From Hyphomicrobiales bacterium (GTDB taxonomy: Bacteria; Pseudomonadota; Alphaproteobacteria; Rhizobiales; Rhodobiaceae), in assembly GCA_002869065.1 (NCBI GenBank), contig PKTR01000002.1, positions 558,001 through 622,000 of the forward strand: a DNA stretch of 64,000 nucleotides, read 5' to 3'. Each line of letters begins with the position of its first letter. The first letter of the stretch is position 1. Made by a program: the position numbers and the translations under genes. The notes below the pieces were generated by a model. It worked only from the letters and a program-made list of their open reading frames with translations, was not told where the DNA came from and made no database searches. Below, piece by piece: positions 37,327 to 46,498 of this stretch.

Positions 37327-40044
37327 TCATTCTGCTGGCGGACGTTGCATCTGCATGATGCCATTGAAGATTTTCCCGATAGCCTCGGCATCGGCGCCCG
37401 GATTGCTCCGCTTCTTCTGGCTCTGCTGCCGCTGCTTCTTGCTCGGGCTCTTCTTCCTGGTGGATTTCACCGTGGTCTTCTTCTTCGTTTTGACGCTCGG
37501 CTTCGGCGTGACCGCGGGCCGGGCGACGGGCGCCGGCGCCTTGACCGACGGAACCCCAACGGACGGCGGCGGGGCAACCGGAGCCGTCTGCACGTTGACC
37601 GCACCACCGCAACTGCGCGTGCGCACATCATAGGTGGAACCGGCCGGGCAAACGCATCGCCCGTCCGCGCTCATCACCATGGTGGCAGGGCAGTTGTTCG
37701 GCACCGCCGTCGGCGCGGGAGCCGGCGTGCGCGGCTGAAGAGCGACAGGCGCCCCCGGCACGGGCGGCACAACCGCCTGAGGCTGGCGCGGCTGCAGCTG
37801 GACCGGAGCCGGCGTGCGTGGCTGCAAGGCAACCGGTGCGTCTGGTTCCGGCTGGCGCGGCTGAAGCTGGACCGGGGCCGGCGTGCGTGGCTGCAAGGCA
37901 ACCGGCGCGCTGGGTTCCGGCTGGCGCGGCTGAAGCTGGACCGGAGCCGGCGTTCGCGGCTGCAAGGCGACCGGCGCCCGCGGTTGAACCGGAGGGGGCA
38001 TCCGCACGGCGTCGACGGGCGGCTTCGGGTCTTCCTCGACATCGGCCGGCGGCACGATAGGCGGCAGGCCCATCGTCGCGCAGGACTCCAACCCATCGGC
38101 CACGCCCGGTATCAGCAAGGACGCGCAGTTGGGCACGGATTGCAGACCGCTCTGGCTGATGGTGGCAGGATCCACCTTGATCCAGGACGACACCTGCATC
38201 TTGGCACCCGGCGGCAGGGTCACGTCCTGCTTGCTCACACATGTCTGCTTGTCAGGACCGTTCGCGGCGCAATCGTAGAATCCCGACCCGGCATGGATGC
38301 TCGCACCCAGCCCCGGCGCCGTCCGATCGGCGAAGTTGATCGGGCCGGAATAGGTCGAACCGCCTTCATTGGTGATCTCGAAGGTGAAAGCGCATGAGCC
38401 GCTCGGCGAGCAGGTCGACGCTTTCGGCGTTTTGACCACAGTCAGTTTTGGCGGGTCGCGCTCTTCCGGCGGCAACGGTTCTTCCGGAACGAACGCATAG
38501 ACGCAGTCGCTACTCGACAGCAGCCGGAGCCCGGGGGGAAGTTGCGCGTCGGCCAATCCGATATCCAACCGTGCGCAGTTGACCGCATCCTCGCGTTGTT
38601 CAGCCGTCAGGCCGGTCAGCGTCAAATCGAGAGACAGCGTCTGACCTGCCGCAAGGGTCACCTGCGGGTGACCGCAGATGACGGGTGTGGTCGGGCTGCT
38701 GCATCTCCATGGCGCGGCGGGCAGTGCGGCGAGAGAGGCTCCTCCCTGGGTCAGATTGTCGACCAGCGCAATCGGACCGGAATAGGAATTCGGCCCCGGA
38801 TTGGTGACCGTCATGCGGAACGTGCATTCCGTTGCCCCGACGGGACAATTTGCCGGCGATTTTTCCACCTTCAAGGGCGGCAGCGGCGGTTCGGGACACT
38901 CATCCACCGGCACGACGATCTCGATCAGACGCGTGCAGCACAAGCCCCAGCCTTGTGCGGGCCCGTTGTAGCTGGTTTCGCCCGTTACCTCGAAGGACAG
39001 CGTCATGCCGGGTTGCGTGCCGCTGATCGTCCATTCAAGCGTCGCACCGCCGACCGGGACGACCTGTTTCGGCGGATCGACCCAGACACCCGGCGTCTGC
39101 GCCGCGAAGGAGACGGTCCTGCCGGCCATTTCCGGGCCAACGGGCATGCGGTAGATGTACGTGCCGTTGGTGGAACACGCGATCTCGCCTTCGATGAGCT
39201 CGAAGCAGGCGTCGCCCCCAACGGGCGGCATCATGGGCGCTGCCGGGTTGGTCCCGCCAACGCCGATGATCACCGTCGTCGAGCCAGGTCCCGAGCCGCC
39301 GGTTCCGCTCACGCCCGACGATCCGGCACCGCCGGAAGCAACGGTCTGTGCGATGTCCGGACAACCGGTAAGGTCGACAAGCACCGAGGTCGGCTGGCCG
39401 GAAAGCTGGTCGCCATCCTCGGGCTGCCCCGCATCGTGCGACTGCATGGCGGCATAGGGGCCGAACGAGGTCGAAATGGCGAGCGTCGCCTGCGTATCGA
39501 TGACGGAAGGCGCCGCAAAAGCCGCGCGGTCGATCCGCGCGTCGATCGCCACCTCGAACGACAAGGCCGACTGGGTCGGCGTCAGAGCCGCCGGATCGAA
39601 CTGAATGCCCGCGATGGTCACTTCAGCCGGATTGCCCGCCACCTGATTGATCGTTGCGGGGATGGCGAGAATATCGCCGGAAAGATGCACGCGTTCGACA
39701 TGCAGTCCGGCCGGCAGGGTGTCGGCGAAATCAAACCGGACGGTGCTGACACTGTTGAGAAACTGCGCATCAGCCAACAGGCCGGGTTTGAAATCGAGCT
39801 GCAGGCGGGCGACGAGGCTGACATAGTCGCAGCTCGCCTGACGGCCCGATTTCTTGAAGGAAATGTTGTAGGGCGCCGCCGGCAGTGGCGCCGCGGGATC
39901 GGCTCCCGGCGGCGGGAAGTTGCTGGTGACCAGCGGCAGAACGCTGATGTTCTGAACCTGTGCTGCGCCTTGCGCGTTGGCCTGGATAACCGCCAGACCC
40001 ATCAGGGCGACACAGACGAAAAGCGAACGAAGATGCTTCATCAC
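37327..40044 (-). CDS. Secreted DUF11-like protein with Pro/Gln-rich repeats
   Basis: 905 residues, signal peptide MMKHLRSLFVCVALMGLAVIQANA. The central part holds at least two DUF11-like beta domains: VEKSPANCPVGATECTFRMTVTNPGPNSYSGPIALVDN and VVKTPKASTCSPSGSCAFTFEITNEGGSTYSGPINFADRT. Near 640-780 lies a stretch of 23-residue repeats (PVALQPRTPAPVQLQPRQPE), encoded by three 69-bp DNA repeats. The C-terminus is basic (KKKTTVKSTRKKSPSKKQRQQ) with a conserved Cys-rich turn before it (CPATMVMSADGRCVCPAGS). It follows the beta-propeller gene by 9 bp. It may be a surface or matrix protein; no enzymatic motif is visible. Confidence 0.7.
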   Translation of the reverse strand: MMKHLRSLFVCVALMGLAVIQANAQGAAQVQNISVLPLVTSNFPPPGADPAAPLPAAPYNISFKKSGRQASCDYVSLVARLQLDFKPGLLADAQFLNSVSTVRFDFADTLPAGLHVERVHLSGDILAIPATINQVAGNPAEVTIAGIQFDPAALTPTQSALSFEVAIDARIDRAAFAAPSVIDTQATLAISTSFGPYAAMQSHDAGQPEDGDQLSGQPTSVLVDLTGCPDIAQTVASGGAGSSGVSGTGGSGPGSTTVIIGVGGTNPAAPMMPPVGGDACFELIEGEIACSTNGTYIYRMPVGPEMAGRTVSFAAQTPGVWVDPPKQVVPVGGATLEWTISGTQPGMTLSFEVTGETSYNGPAQGWGLCCTRLIEIVVPVDECPEPPLPPLKVEKSPANCPVGATECTFRMTVTNPGPNSYSGPIALVDNLTQGGASLAALPAAPWRCSSPTTPVICGHPQVTLAAGQTLSLDLTLTGLTAEQREDAVNCARLDIGLADAQLPPGLRLLSSSDCVYAFVPEEPLPPEERDPPKLTVVKTPKASTCSPSGSCAFTFEITNEGGSTYSGPINFADRTAPGLGASIHAGSGFYDCAANGPDKQTCVSKQDVTLPPGAKMQVSSWIKVDPATISQSGLQSVPNCASLLIPGVADGLESCATMGLPPIVPPADVEEDPKPPVDAVRMPPPVQPRAPVALQPRTPAPVQLQPRQPEPSAPVALQPRTPAPVQLQPRQPEPDAPVALQPRTPAPVQLQPRQPQAVVPPVPGAPVALQPRTPAPAPTAVPNNCPATMVMSADGRCVCPAGSTYDVRTRSCGGAVNVQTAPVAPPPSVGVPSVKAPAPVARPAVTPKPSVKTKKKTTVKSTRKKSPSKKQRQQSQKKRSNPGADAEAIGKIFNGIMQMQRPPAE
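37781..37987 (-). repeat. 69-bp tandem coding repeats (three units)
   Basis: GGCTGGCGCGGCTG recurs at 37781, 37850 and 37919, exactly 69 bp apart, inside the DUF11-like gene. Each unit encodes 23 residues rich in Pro, Gln and Arg. Confidence 0.85.
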
Positions 40045-40053
40045 AGTCTCCCC

Positions 40054-42138
40054 TTACGGCTTGCAAAACAGGTTGGTCGGCGTCTGGATCTCGACAGTCG
40101 CCTTGCAACACGGATGGGAGATTCCCGGCTGAGCCGTGGTCCCGTCGAACAGGCACAGATCGAGACTGACCCTGTCACCAGGCCAGGTTTTGCCGAGTTG
40201 GAACCTGAAACTGTGTCTCGGAGACAGCCGGTTTAGCGGGGTCGCGGGCCAGAGTGTGATACCGGGCGTGTTGACGCTCACGCTCAACGAATTCGCCGTC
40301 GGCAAACCGGAATCGCCGAAATAGATATCGGCAACCAGTTCGCCGGTCGGGCTGCAATTGAAATACACCTGTTCCGGCTTCAGGCAGGCGTTACGGGGCG
40401 TTCCCGGAGGGCCCGGAATAAGGATGATCAACGGCACGCCCGGATCATACCAGCCATAGCGGTCGTAACCGGACGGCGTGCCGGGCCGGGGCTCGCACGG
40501 GCGCCAGACTTCCACATCGCCGACGTGACCGGTCAAATGCGGATCGATGGTCTCGCCGTCGAAATCGAAGAACCAGCTTCCCCCGGGCGGCTCGTTGTAT
40601 GGCTGCACGAGCGTCTTGTCGGTCAGCTGCGTGCCGTGCACCGAGGGTTGCGGCGCCTGACTGGGATTGGCGACAATCGAGCCGTCATTCATCAAGTCGT
40701 CGCCGGTCGCGAAAAAGGTCGCCTCACAGCTGCGCCGATCGATCCGGCCGTCGTCGTGATAGCCGTATTGCAGGTCGATGCCGCCGGTCGAACGCCGGTG
40801 GGGCTTCTGCGCGCCGATTGCGTAGCTTTGCGGAACCTGCACCCAAACAGGCGCCTGCGGGTTGCCGTTATTGGCTTCGTAGTAACGCAGAACCGCACTT
40901 CCACCGGCGTCGGCGAAACTGGAATAGTCGTAGGCGTTCCGTAGCGCGCCGCGCTGCGCGAGATAGATCATGCCCTCGCTGTCGAACGCGATATCCGTGA
41001 CCGCGCCCTTACCGACAGGCTGGCCACCGGACGGGAGGTCGATTTCCAACCGCGCATCACCGAGCACGGCGCCGTCGGCGGCAAGGCCGACCGACCAGAT
41101 CTGCGCGGTCGTGCCGACGGAGTAGTAGAGCCGACCGCGGTATTCGGCGAGGCCGTAGACGCGGCGGGCGTCCTGGGTGTAGCCGAACGTGTCCGGGTTC
41201 TGGCTGTCGAAGGCGGGATTGAAGATATTCATGATCGAGCCGTCATCGGCGAGCGGAGCCGCGCCGGCGGCAGGTCGTCCAACCGTACCGTGATCGTAGG
41301 AATCGAGCAGTTTTCCATCGATGGAGAAACGCCAGATCAGCCCGTTGTCGAGGTCCGAGACAAAGAACTGCCGGTGACGGCCATCGAAGGCGATGTTGCC
41401 GAAGGCCGGACCGCTGTTGCTCGGCACGCGCGCGAACAACGACACGGAGCCGGTCGTGCCGTCGATCTTCCAGATCGCGCCCGGGCCAGCATCGGCGGCG
41501 CCGAACTGCGCTTCCATGAAGGTCGCGCCGGGCTGGCCATTGCGCAGCCGCTCCGGTCGTCCATCCGCGTCTGCGTCAGGCGCGACGATCTGGATGCCGA
41601 AGAACGATGTTGCGGTGGCATAGAGGTTTGGCGAGGTGCCGACCGGCGCGGACCCGTCGAGACCGCGGCCATCGTCATAGGCAAGGCCGAAAACCTGGCC
41701 GATGACACCTGCCTTCACCTCGAATGGCGGCGGCGTGTGAACCAGCTGGCCGGAAGCCGCTGCCCCAAGATTGGTGACGTCAAAGACGCGCAGGCTGGCC
41801 TTCGCCGGATCGATGAAGACCTCGTCGTCGGGATTGACGCCGGGCGGAAAGCCGTTTTCCAGGCCCGGTATCCAGCTTCCCGAGAAGCCGGTCTCGGCCT
41901 TGAAACCCGGCTGGATGATCTTGGCAGCGCCGGACGCCGACTGGGCATTGGAAACGGGTGGCGAGATGCACAATCCGACCAGAGCCGCGCAGCCCAGAAG
42001 CCCGATCTGAGCGACGGCGGTTCGCGTCTGTTTGAACCGGAGTGTGGAAAATCGACGAGAATTCCGCAGGCGCGGCAATGCCACGCCCGAAACGCAGTAT
42101 GATTTCGCCACCGCGATGCCCCATTCTTGGCGCGTCAT
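40054..42138 (-). CDS. Secreted beta-propeller-like protein
   Basis: 694 residues. A 45-residue leader rich in Arg precedes a hydrophobic signal segment (TAVAQIGLLGCAALVGLCISPPVSNAQ). The body contains repeated strand-turn motifs of propeller type: GQVFGLAYDDGRGL, FGNIAFDGRHRQFFVSDLDNGLIWRFSIDGKLLDSYDHGT, VYGLAEYRGRLYYSVGTTAQIWSVGL and VTDIAFDSEGMIYLAQRGAL. The C-terminal 150 residues have paired cysteines and beta-rich character similar to the downstream DUF11-like protein. The two genes are 9 bp apart and are probably made together and exported. A shorter N-terminus starting nearer the signal is possible. Confidence 0.65.
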   Translation of the reverse strand: MTRQEWGIAVAKSYCVSGVALPRLRNSRRFSTLRFKQTRTAVAQIGLLGCAALVGLCISPPVSNAQSASGAAKIIQPGFKAETGFSGSWIPGLENGFPPGVNPDDEVFIDPAKASLRVFDVTNLGAAASGQLVHTPPPFEVKAGVIGQVFGLAYDDGRGLDGSAPVGTSPNLYATATSFFGIQIVAPDADADGRPERLRNGQPGATFMEAQFGAADAGPGAIWKIDGTTGSVSLFARVPSNSGPAFGNIAFDGRHRQFFVSDLDNGLIWRFSIDGKLLDSYDHGTVGRPAAGAAPLADDGSIMNIFNPAFDSQNPDTFGYTQDARRVYGLAEYRGRLYYSVGTTAQIWSVGLAADGAVLGDARLEIDLPSGGQPVGKGAVTDIAFDSEGMIYLAQRGALRNAYDYSSFADAGGSAVLRYYEANNGNPQAPVWVQVPQSYAIGAQKPHRRSTGGIDLQYGYHDDGRIDRRSCEATFFATGDDLMNDGSIVANPSQAPQPSVHGTQLTDKTLVQPYNEPPGGSWFFDFDGETIDPHLTGHVGDVEVWRPCEPRPGTPSGYDRYGWYDPGVPLIILIPGPPGTPRNACLKPEQVYFNCSPTGELVADIYFGDSGLPTANSLSVSVNTPGITLWPATPLNRLSPRHSFRFQLGKTWPGDRVSLDLCLFDGTTAQPGISHPCCKATVEIQTPTNLFCKP

Positions 42139-42463
42139 ATTGACGCGCAGCGTGCCCCGTCTAACTGCTTAGTTTAACTTTGCAATTTGCACAAGAGCTT
42201 ACTTTGGGGAATTTATTCTGCGGCTTTTCGATTGATTGGCGGCTAGTTGAATTGTTGCCGACTCAAGAACCACTTCGGTTTCTTGGAGCCCGATACATTT
42301 TTCACTTTGTTGCCGAATTCCACGATGCTCCATCGGCTTGTTCATCTTTCCGGTTACCGGAAAAACCGACCGGCGCGTGATTGACCGATTTCAGTGCGAC
42401 GGGCCCGCGAGCGATGCAAACTGGTGTTTGATATTCCGCAGGCGCCGCCGGAGGAACCTCGCA
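42139..42463. other. AT-richer divergent promoter region
   Basis: About 325 bp between the leftward beta-propeller gene and the rightward lipoprotein gene, clearly lower in GC than its surroundings. It includes a palindrome TTTCCGGT-T-ACCGGAAA at 42347-42363, about 100 bp before the lipoprotein start, which might be an operator. No gene is seen. Confidence 0.45.
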
Positions 42464-43489
42464 ATGCCCCGCCTTTTCGCCCGTCCGGTCTGGCCGGCGC
42501 TCGTCCTCTCGCTTGTGCTTGCGGCGTGCGGTCAGGAGCCGCCAAAGGAGTGGATGACGGATACCCGGGTTCCCTTTGTCGATTACGGGCTCGTCTGGAT
42601 GGACAATGACCGGCTCATGTTCCAGCGGATGGAATACGACGCCAAAAAGGCAGAGAAAGACAATCCCTGGGCCGCCTTCACCTTTCCGCTGAGCGTCTGG
42701 TCGGACGAAGGCGGGCTGGAGACGCTGAGCCGGGCGGACATCACCAATCCCTGCTACGCGCCGGCGACCGACACGCTGTCCTACCAGGCCGGGCACGATG
42801 GCTCCGGCGCCACCTTCGTTGCCGGCAGGCCCGGCGCGATGACGAAAACGCCGCTCAACACGAACGAAGACAGCCGCCTCTTCAACCGGTTCATTTGTGC
42901 CTATCAGGACCGGCCGGCAAACCTTGAAGGGCGCATACTGGTACCGCTAAAGCCCGGCGACGGCGTGGTCGATCTCGGCCGCCAGCGCAGTGCAGATGCG
43001 GGCCGCCTGATAAAGGCTGACGTGGCCGCGATCCCCCTCCCCTTCAGCCAGAACGAGGTCTCACCCGAGGGCATTTCCGCCGACGGAGACGGCTATCTGG
43101 TACACGCGCGGACGAAGCGCGGTGCCGATTGCCGTCCTATCTGGCGTCTGGTGCCGGGAACAGGCGCGACGGAAGAAGCCTGCCTGCCGGAGATGAAGTC
43201 GTCACGGGTGGTAAGGACCGCGCTTGGCTGGGCGCTCGACAAGCGGGAATATGATCGCGACGGGGACATTGGCGATTCCGGCATTTTCCTCGCACGCCCG
43301 GACGGTGAGACGATCAAACTTGCCAGCGGCTTCACTGAAAATCTGGCCGCGTCGCCCGACGGCTGTCGCCTCGCCTTCGGGCAGGCCAGGGACCTCAACA
43401 CGTCCTGCACGGACGGCACCTACAAACAAAAGACCGTCAAGATCATCGATCTGTGCAGGTTGAAAGGGGAGATTTTGGGGGAACAGTGA
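42464..43489 (+). CDS. Predicted lipoprotein of unknown function
   Basis: 341 residues from the ATG at 42464, preceded by GGAGGAA. A lipoprotein signal is clear: MPRLFARPVWPALVLSLVLAAC with the lipobox cysteine at residue 22. The mature part begins GQEPPKEWMTDTRVPFVDYGLVWMDNDRLMFQRM and contains several strand-turn segments (VDLGRQRSADAG, PIWRLVPGTG, SGIFLARPDGETIKLASGF, LAASPDGCRLAFGQ) like a WD/TolB-type propeller with four paired cysteines. Possibly a periplasmic sensor or binding protein. No close family was recognised. Confidence 0.7.
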   Translation: MPRLFARPVWPALVLSLVLAACGQEPPKEWMTDTRVPFVDYGLVWMDNDRLMFQRMEYDAKKAEKDNPWAAFTFPLSVWSDEGGLETLSRADITNPCYAPATDTLSYQAGHDGSGATFVAGRPGAMTKTPLNTNEDSRLFNRFICAYQDRPANLEGRILVPLKPGDGVVDLGRQRSADAGRLIKADVAAIPLPFSQNEVSPEGISADGDGYLVHARTKRGADCRPIWRLVPGTGATEEACLPEMKSSRVVRTALGWALDKREYDRDGDIGDSGIFLARPDGETIKLASGFTENLAASPDGCRLAFGQARDLNTSCTDGTYKQKTVKIIDLCRLKGEILGEQ

Positions 43490-43665
43490 GGCGTGAGGTG
43501 TATTTCGCTCACGGTCGGGCACCCGCTCCGCTCGCGGACCTCCGCCGGGCGTCCTGACTGCCTCAAGTTGGGCACACCCGACTTGTCAGCCCTCCGTAGA
43601 GCGAAACGCGGGAACACCCGCGTTTACGAAGGTGCGGCCTCGAACGGATCAGTCGCCAGCGCGAG

Positions 43666-44910
43666 TCACTCACCCGATGAGGACGTGTCGGACTGGGCCG
43701 CGTTTGCATCGTCCTGGTCGCGTTTGCAGGAAAAGAGATTGCCCTCGACCGCAACATTCTTTGCCGCGTCGCCATGGCGCAAGATCAGCGGGCGCCCTTC
43801 CGCGGTTTTCAGGAAACGATTGTGGCTGACGAAACCCCGCGCGGACTCGTTGAACACCAGGCGGCCGCAATCCGGCTCACACGTGTTTGCGTCAAATTCG
43901 AAGTCACCGGCTATATGGGCGATATCGCCCCGCCGGTTCGCAGCGCGCGAGCCGTGGAAGTCGCAATCCCGAACGACGATATGCGTGCCGGGCTGGGTTG
44001 AAATGGCAGTGTTAGCTCCACCGCCGCCAAACGATACGGCATGAAACTTTGCCGCCCCCTCTATCAGCCGGACATAGGGGAACTCAACGTGCGCACAGGT
44101 GACGCGGCCGCCAAACATTCGCAGCCCCCGTACGGGGTCCAGCGCAGAGATCTTCAACAGAGGACCCTTGGCTGTTTTCTGCCACGGTAGCCAGCCGTGG
44201 ATCATGCAGTCACGCAAGGTGATGAGCCGCGGTTTTTCCGCGCCCTTTCCAGCACCGACCTCAAGGCCGGTGCCGTTCGGGAAGATGATATAGACCGACT
44301 GGAAGGTCACGTTGTTGCAGGCATCGCCGCCGGGCTGACTCTCCAGACTTACGGCAGCCTCGCGGCGGGTGCCGCAATCGAGCAGATGCACGTCGCGAAA
44401 GGTTGTCTCCATCACCGACGGGCCGAGACGCAGCCCTGCGCCGTCGCGGGTGCGATGAATGAACAGGTTCGAAAACACTCCTTCCATCAGGAACTCGACG
44501 GAAAGGCCTTTGCCGCGCCCCTCGCCATCGATGCACAGATTGTGCATCACGATGCCGTGGGTGCGGTTCTCCATGTTGTAAAGCCAGGTCGTGGCGTCAC
44601 GAATGATATCGCGTCGCAAGGGGCTGCGGGCGGTCACCCTGACGTCGACGGCGAACTCGCCGGCTGGCGGGATCAGCTTCGTCGCGTAGCCCGCGCCTTC
44701 GAATGTGACGGACTTGTCGACCCGAATCGGTCGCTTCAGGACGTATCGGCCCGACGAGAGCCGGATATGACCCTGATCTTCGTCGCAAAAATCCATCGCA
44801 TACTCGAACAGCCCGTCGACATCGTCGGCTGGAGCGGTCAGGAGTACGGTGCTGGCGGACGACAACAGAACCGTGTCGCCCTGATGGACGATGTCGAGCC
44901 GATGTCCCAA
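43666..44910 (-). CDS. Right-handed beta-helix protein (pectate-lyase-like fold)
   Basis: 414 residues. It begins like a polysaccharide-active beta-helix protein: IRLSSGRYVLKRPIRVDKSVTFEGAGYATKLIPP. Repeating rungs follow (GIVMHNLCIDGEG, GVFSNLFIHRTRDGAGLRLG, TFRDVHLLDCGT, IVVRDCDFHGSRAANRRG). No signal peptide is apparent, which is unusual for such enzymes. The gene follows the methyltransferase by three bases, so they are co-translated. A function in modifying a surface polysaccharide or in a phage/tail-like structure are both conceivable; catalytic residues cannot be assigned. Confidence 0.65.
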   Translation of the reverse strand: MGHRLDIVHQGDTVLLSSASTVLLTAPADDVDGLFEYAMDFCDEDQGHIRLSSGRYVLKRPIRVDKSVTFEGAGYATKLIPPAGEFAVDVRVTARSPLRRDIIRDATTWLYNMENRTHGIVMHNLCIDGEGRGKGLSVEFLMEGVFSNLFIHRTRDGAGLRLGPSVMETTFRDVHLLDCGTRREAAVSLESQPGGDACNNVTFQSVYIIFPNGTGLEVGAGKGAEKPRLITLRDCMIHGWLPWQKTAKGPLLKISALDPVRGLRMFGGRVTCAHVEFPYVRLIEGAAKFHAVSFGGGGANTAISTQPGTHIVVRDCDFHGSRAANRRGDIAHIAGDFEFDANTCEPDCGRLVFNESARGFVSHNRFLKTAEGRPLILRHGDAAKNVAVEGNLFSCKRDQDDANAAQSDTSSSGE

Positions 44911-44913
44911 AGC

Positions 44914-45591
44914 CTAACGCCCCGCCGGACGGGCTCGGACGATGCGCTGCCCGGCCGGATGTTGCCATTCGCCGATATAGTCGCAATGCCAACCGGTCTT
45001 GGCGCCGAGGGATTCTATCTCTTCGCGTGAGTAGAACCAGTTGCGGTTGGGGTCGGAAGGCCCGTCCGGGTTGGTTTGCTTGTCGGACTGTCTTTCGAAG
45101 AAAGTGAAATAGAACTTGCTGTGGTCGTTGCACTTTTTGCGCATCGACAGCAGGCAGTTGCCGATGTCTTCGGCCGTCAGATGCGTGAACAGCGATTGCG
45201 CAATGGCGTAGTCGAAGTTCGGCGCATCGCCGAGATCGAAGCTGTCATTGACGTAGAATCGTGGATTCCGCATCGCGATGATGTTCGCGTAGAACTCCTC
45301 GGCCAGACCCTTGTCGATGAGCGACTGGTCAAGGTCGATGCCGTGATAGCGACCGTCCTGCAGGTACGGAATGAGGTACTGACCAAGGCGCAGCGAGCCG
45401 CACGCGACGTCAAAAAAGACGTGCCGGGGTTCCAGTCCTTCGCTGATCAGGAAGTGATACTGCAGTTTGCCGATCTCGTACCAAAGTTTCTCCGAAAAGC
45501 CGCCGACATATTGCCGGTGACCGACGGCTTCCACTCGATCCGCGATGTTTTTCTCGAAGTACCCGTCGGGCCAACGATTGGACATGACCAA
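44914..45591 (-). CDS. Class I SAM-dependent methyltransferase
   Basis: 225 residues. The SAM-binding motif is VFFDVACGSLRLGQYLIPYLQDGRYHGIDLD (glycine-rich loop replaced by ACGSLRLG, acidic D in GIDLD), followed by DYAIAQSLFTHLTAEDIGNCLLSM. It is soluble, without signal peptide. The frame starts MVMSNRWPDGYFEKNIADRVEAVG; homologous proteins occur in surface-polysaccharide loci, where they methylate sugars, so that role is inferred. It is coupled to the beta-helix gene. Confidence 0.8.
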   Translation of the reverse strand: MVMSNRWPDGYFEKNIADRVEAVGHRQYVGGFSEKLWYEIGKLQYHFLISEGLEPRHVFFDVACGSLRLGQYLIPYLQDGRYHGIDLDQSLIDKGLAEEFYANIIAMRNPRFYVNDSFDLGDAPNFDYAIAQSLFTHLTAEDIGNCLLSMRKKCNDHSKFYFTFFERQSDKQTNPDGPSDPNRNWFYSREEIESLGAKTGWHCDYIGEWQHPAGQRIVRARPAGR

Positions 45592-45748
45592 TATCTCTGC
45601 ATTCTGGTGTCTGATATGCGACCGACCGCTAAGGGCGCTCTGGAGAGGCGCACTGTCTTGCGCGCGCGTTGCGGCGGCACTTTAACGTCATGACATCTGT
45701 TCGTCGAGCCGCGCGACACCCTGCGGGTTCGGCTGGCGGGCAAGGAGT

Positions 45749-46447
45749 TCAGTTGCGCTCGACGCGGACGCGGAAGGCGTGGCCGGGTGCGCCTTCGACC
45801 TCGCGCCAGGGGCCGTATTCCGCCGTTGCCGGCGGATCGCGCGGCAGACCGAGATCAACGGTGATGCGGTCGTCATGGTTCGGGGCACGCCAGAGCTGGA
45901 AAATCCGCCCGGTCACGCGCCAGCGGATGCGCCCCTCGATGCGCAGGATGGTGTGTCCGCCTTCGTCGCGGGCGCGGGGGTCGTCCCAGCCGGTGCCGAG
46001 CGTCCAGTTCATGTAGGACGAGCGCATCGTGTAGCGGTAGATCCGGTCGACCCATTCGTGGGGCACCGTTTCCGGCAGGCGCCATTCGATCAGAACCTCG
46101 GGCTCCTGGTACGGCTCGTAGGGGTCGCCGTCGGTCAGGTCCTCGTAAAGGAACCAGCCGCCGACCGCGAGCGCGACCAGCGCAACAAGACCGAAGCCGG
46201 CCGCCATCACGGCCTTGGCCTCAAGGCTCTTGATGAGCCGCCAGGCGAACCAGGCACCGAACGCTGCCCCCGCCACACCGCCGACCGGCGCAATGCCCGC
46301 CGCGCCCATGGCGAGCGCCCCTTCCCGGCTGCTCACGCCCATCGCGGTCGAAATGATGATCAGGCCGAAGAAGGTGACGGCCGCGCCGACCGCCGCTGAG
46401 ATGACGACGATCTGGAGGAACAGCAGGGCTCGCGCGATCATGACCAT
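45749..46447 (-). CDS. Membrane protein of unknown function
   Basis: 232 residues with three hydrophobic segments in the first 105 residues: ALLFLQIVVISAAVGAAVTFFGLIIIS, then a Gly/Ala-rich one (GAAGIAPVGGVAGAAFGAWFAW), then VMAAGFGLVALVALAVGGWFLY. A periplasmic or cytoplasmic domain of about 125 residues follows with the beta-like pattern VLIEWRLPETVPHEWVDRIYRYTMRSSYMNWTLG. The second segment contains a DUF-type fold I do not know. Two ATG codons (46447, 46441) are possible starts. It lies between the island-like genes and cytochrome c. Confidence 0.6.
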   Translation of the reverse strand: MVMIARALLFLQIVVISAAVGAAVTFFGLIIISTAMGVSSREGALAMGAAGIAPVGGVAGAAFGAWFAWRLIKSLEAKAVMAAGFGLVALVALAVGGWFLYEDLTDGDPYEPYQEPEVLIEWRLPETVPHEWVDRIYRYTMRSSYMNWTLGTGWDDPRARDEGGHTILRIEGRIRWRVTGRIFQLWRAPNHDDRITVDLGLPRDPPATAEYGPWREVEGAPGHAFRVRVERN

Positions 46448-46498
46448 GGGGCAGGATAGCGTGAATTCAGCGGGCGCGAAAACCGCCCGGCGGCGACA

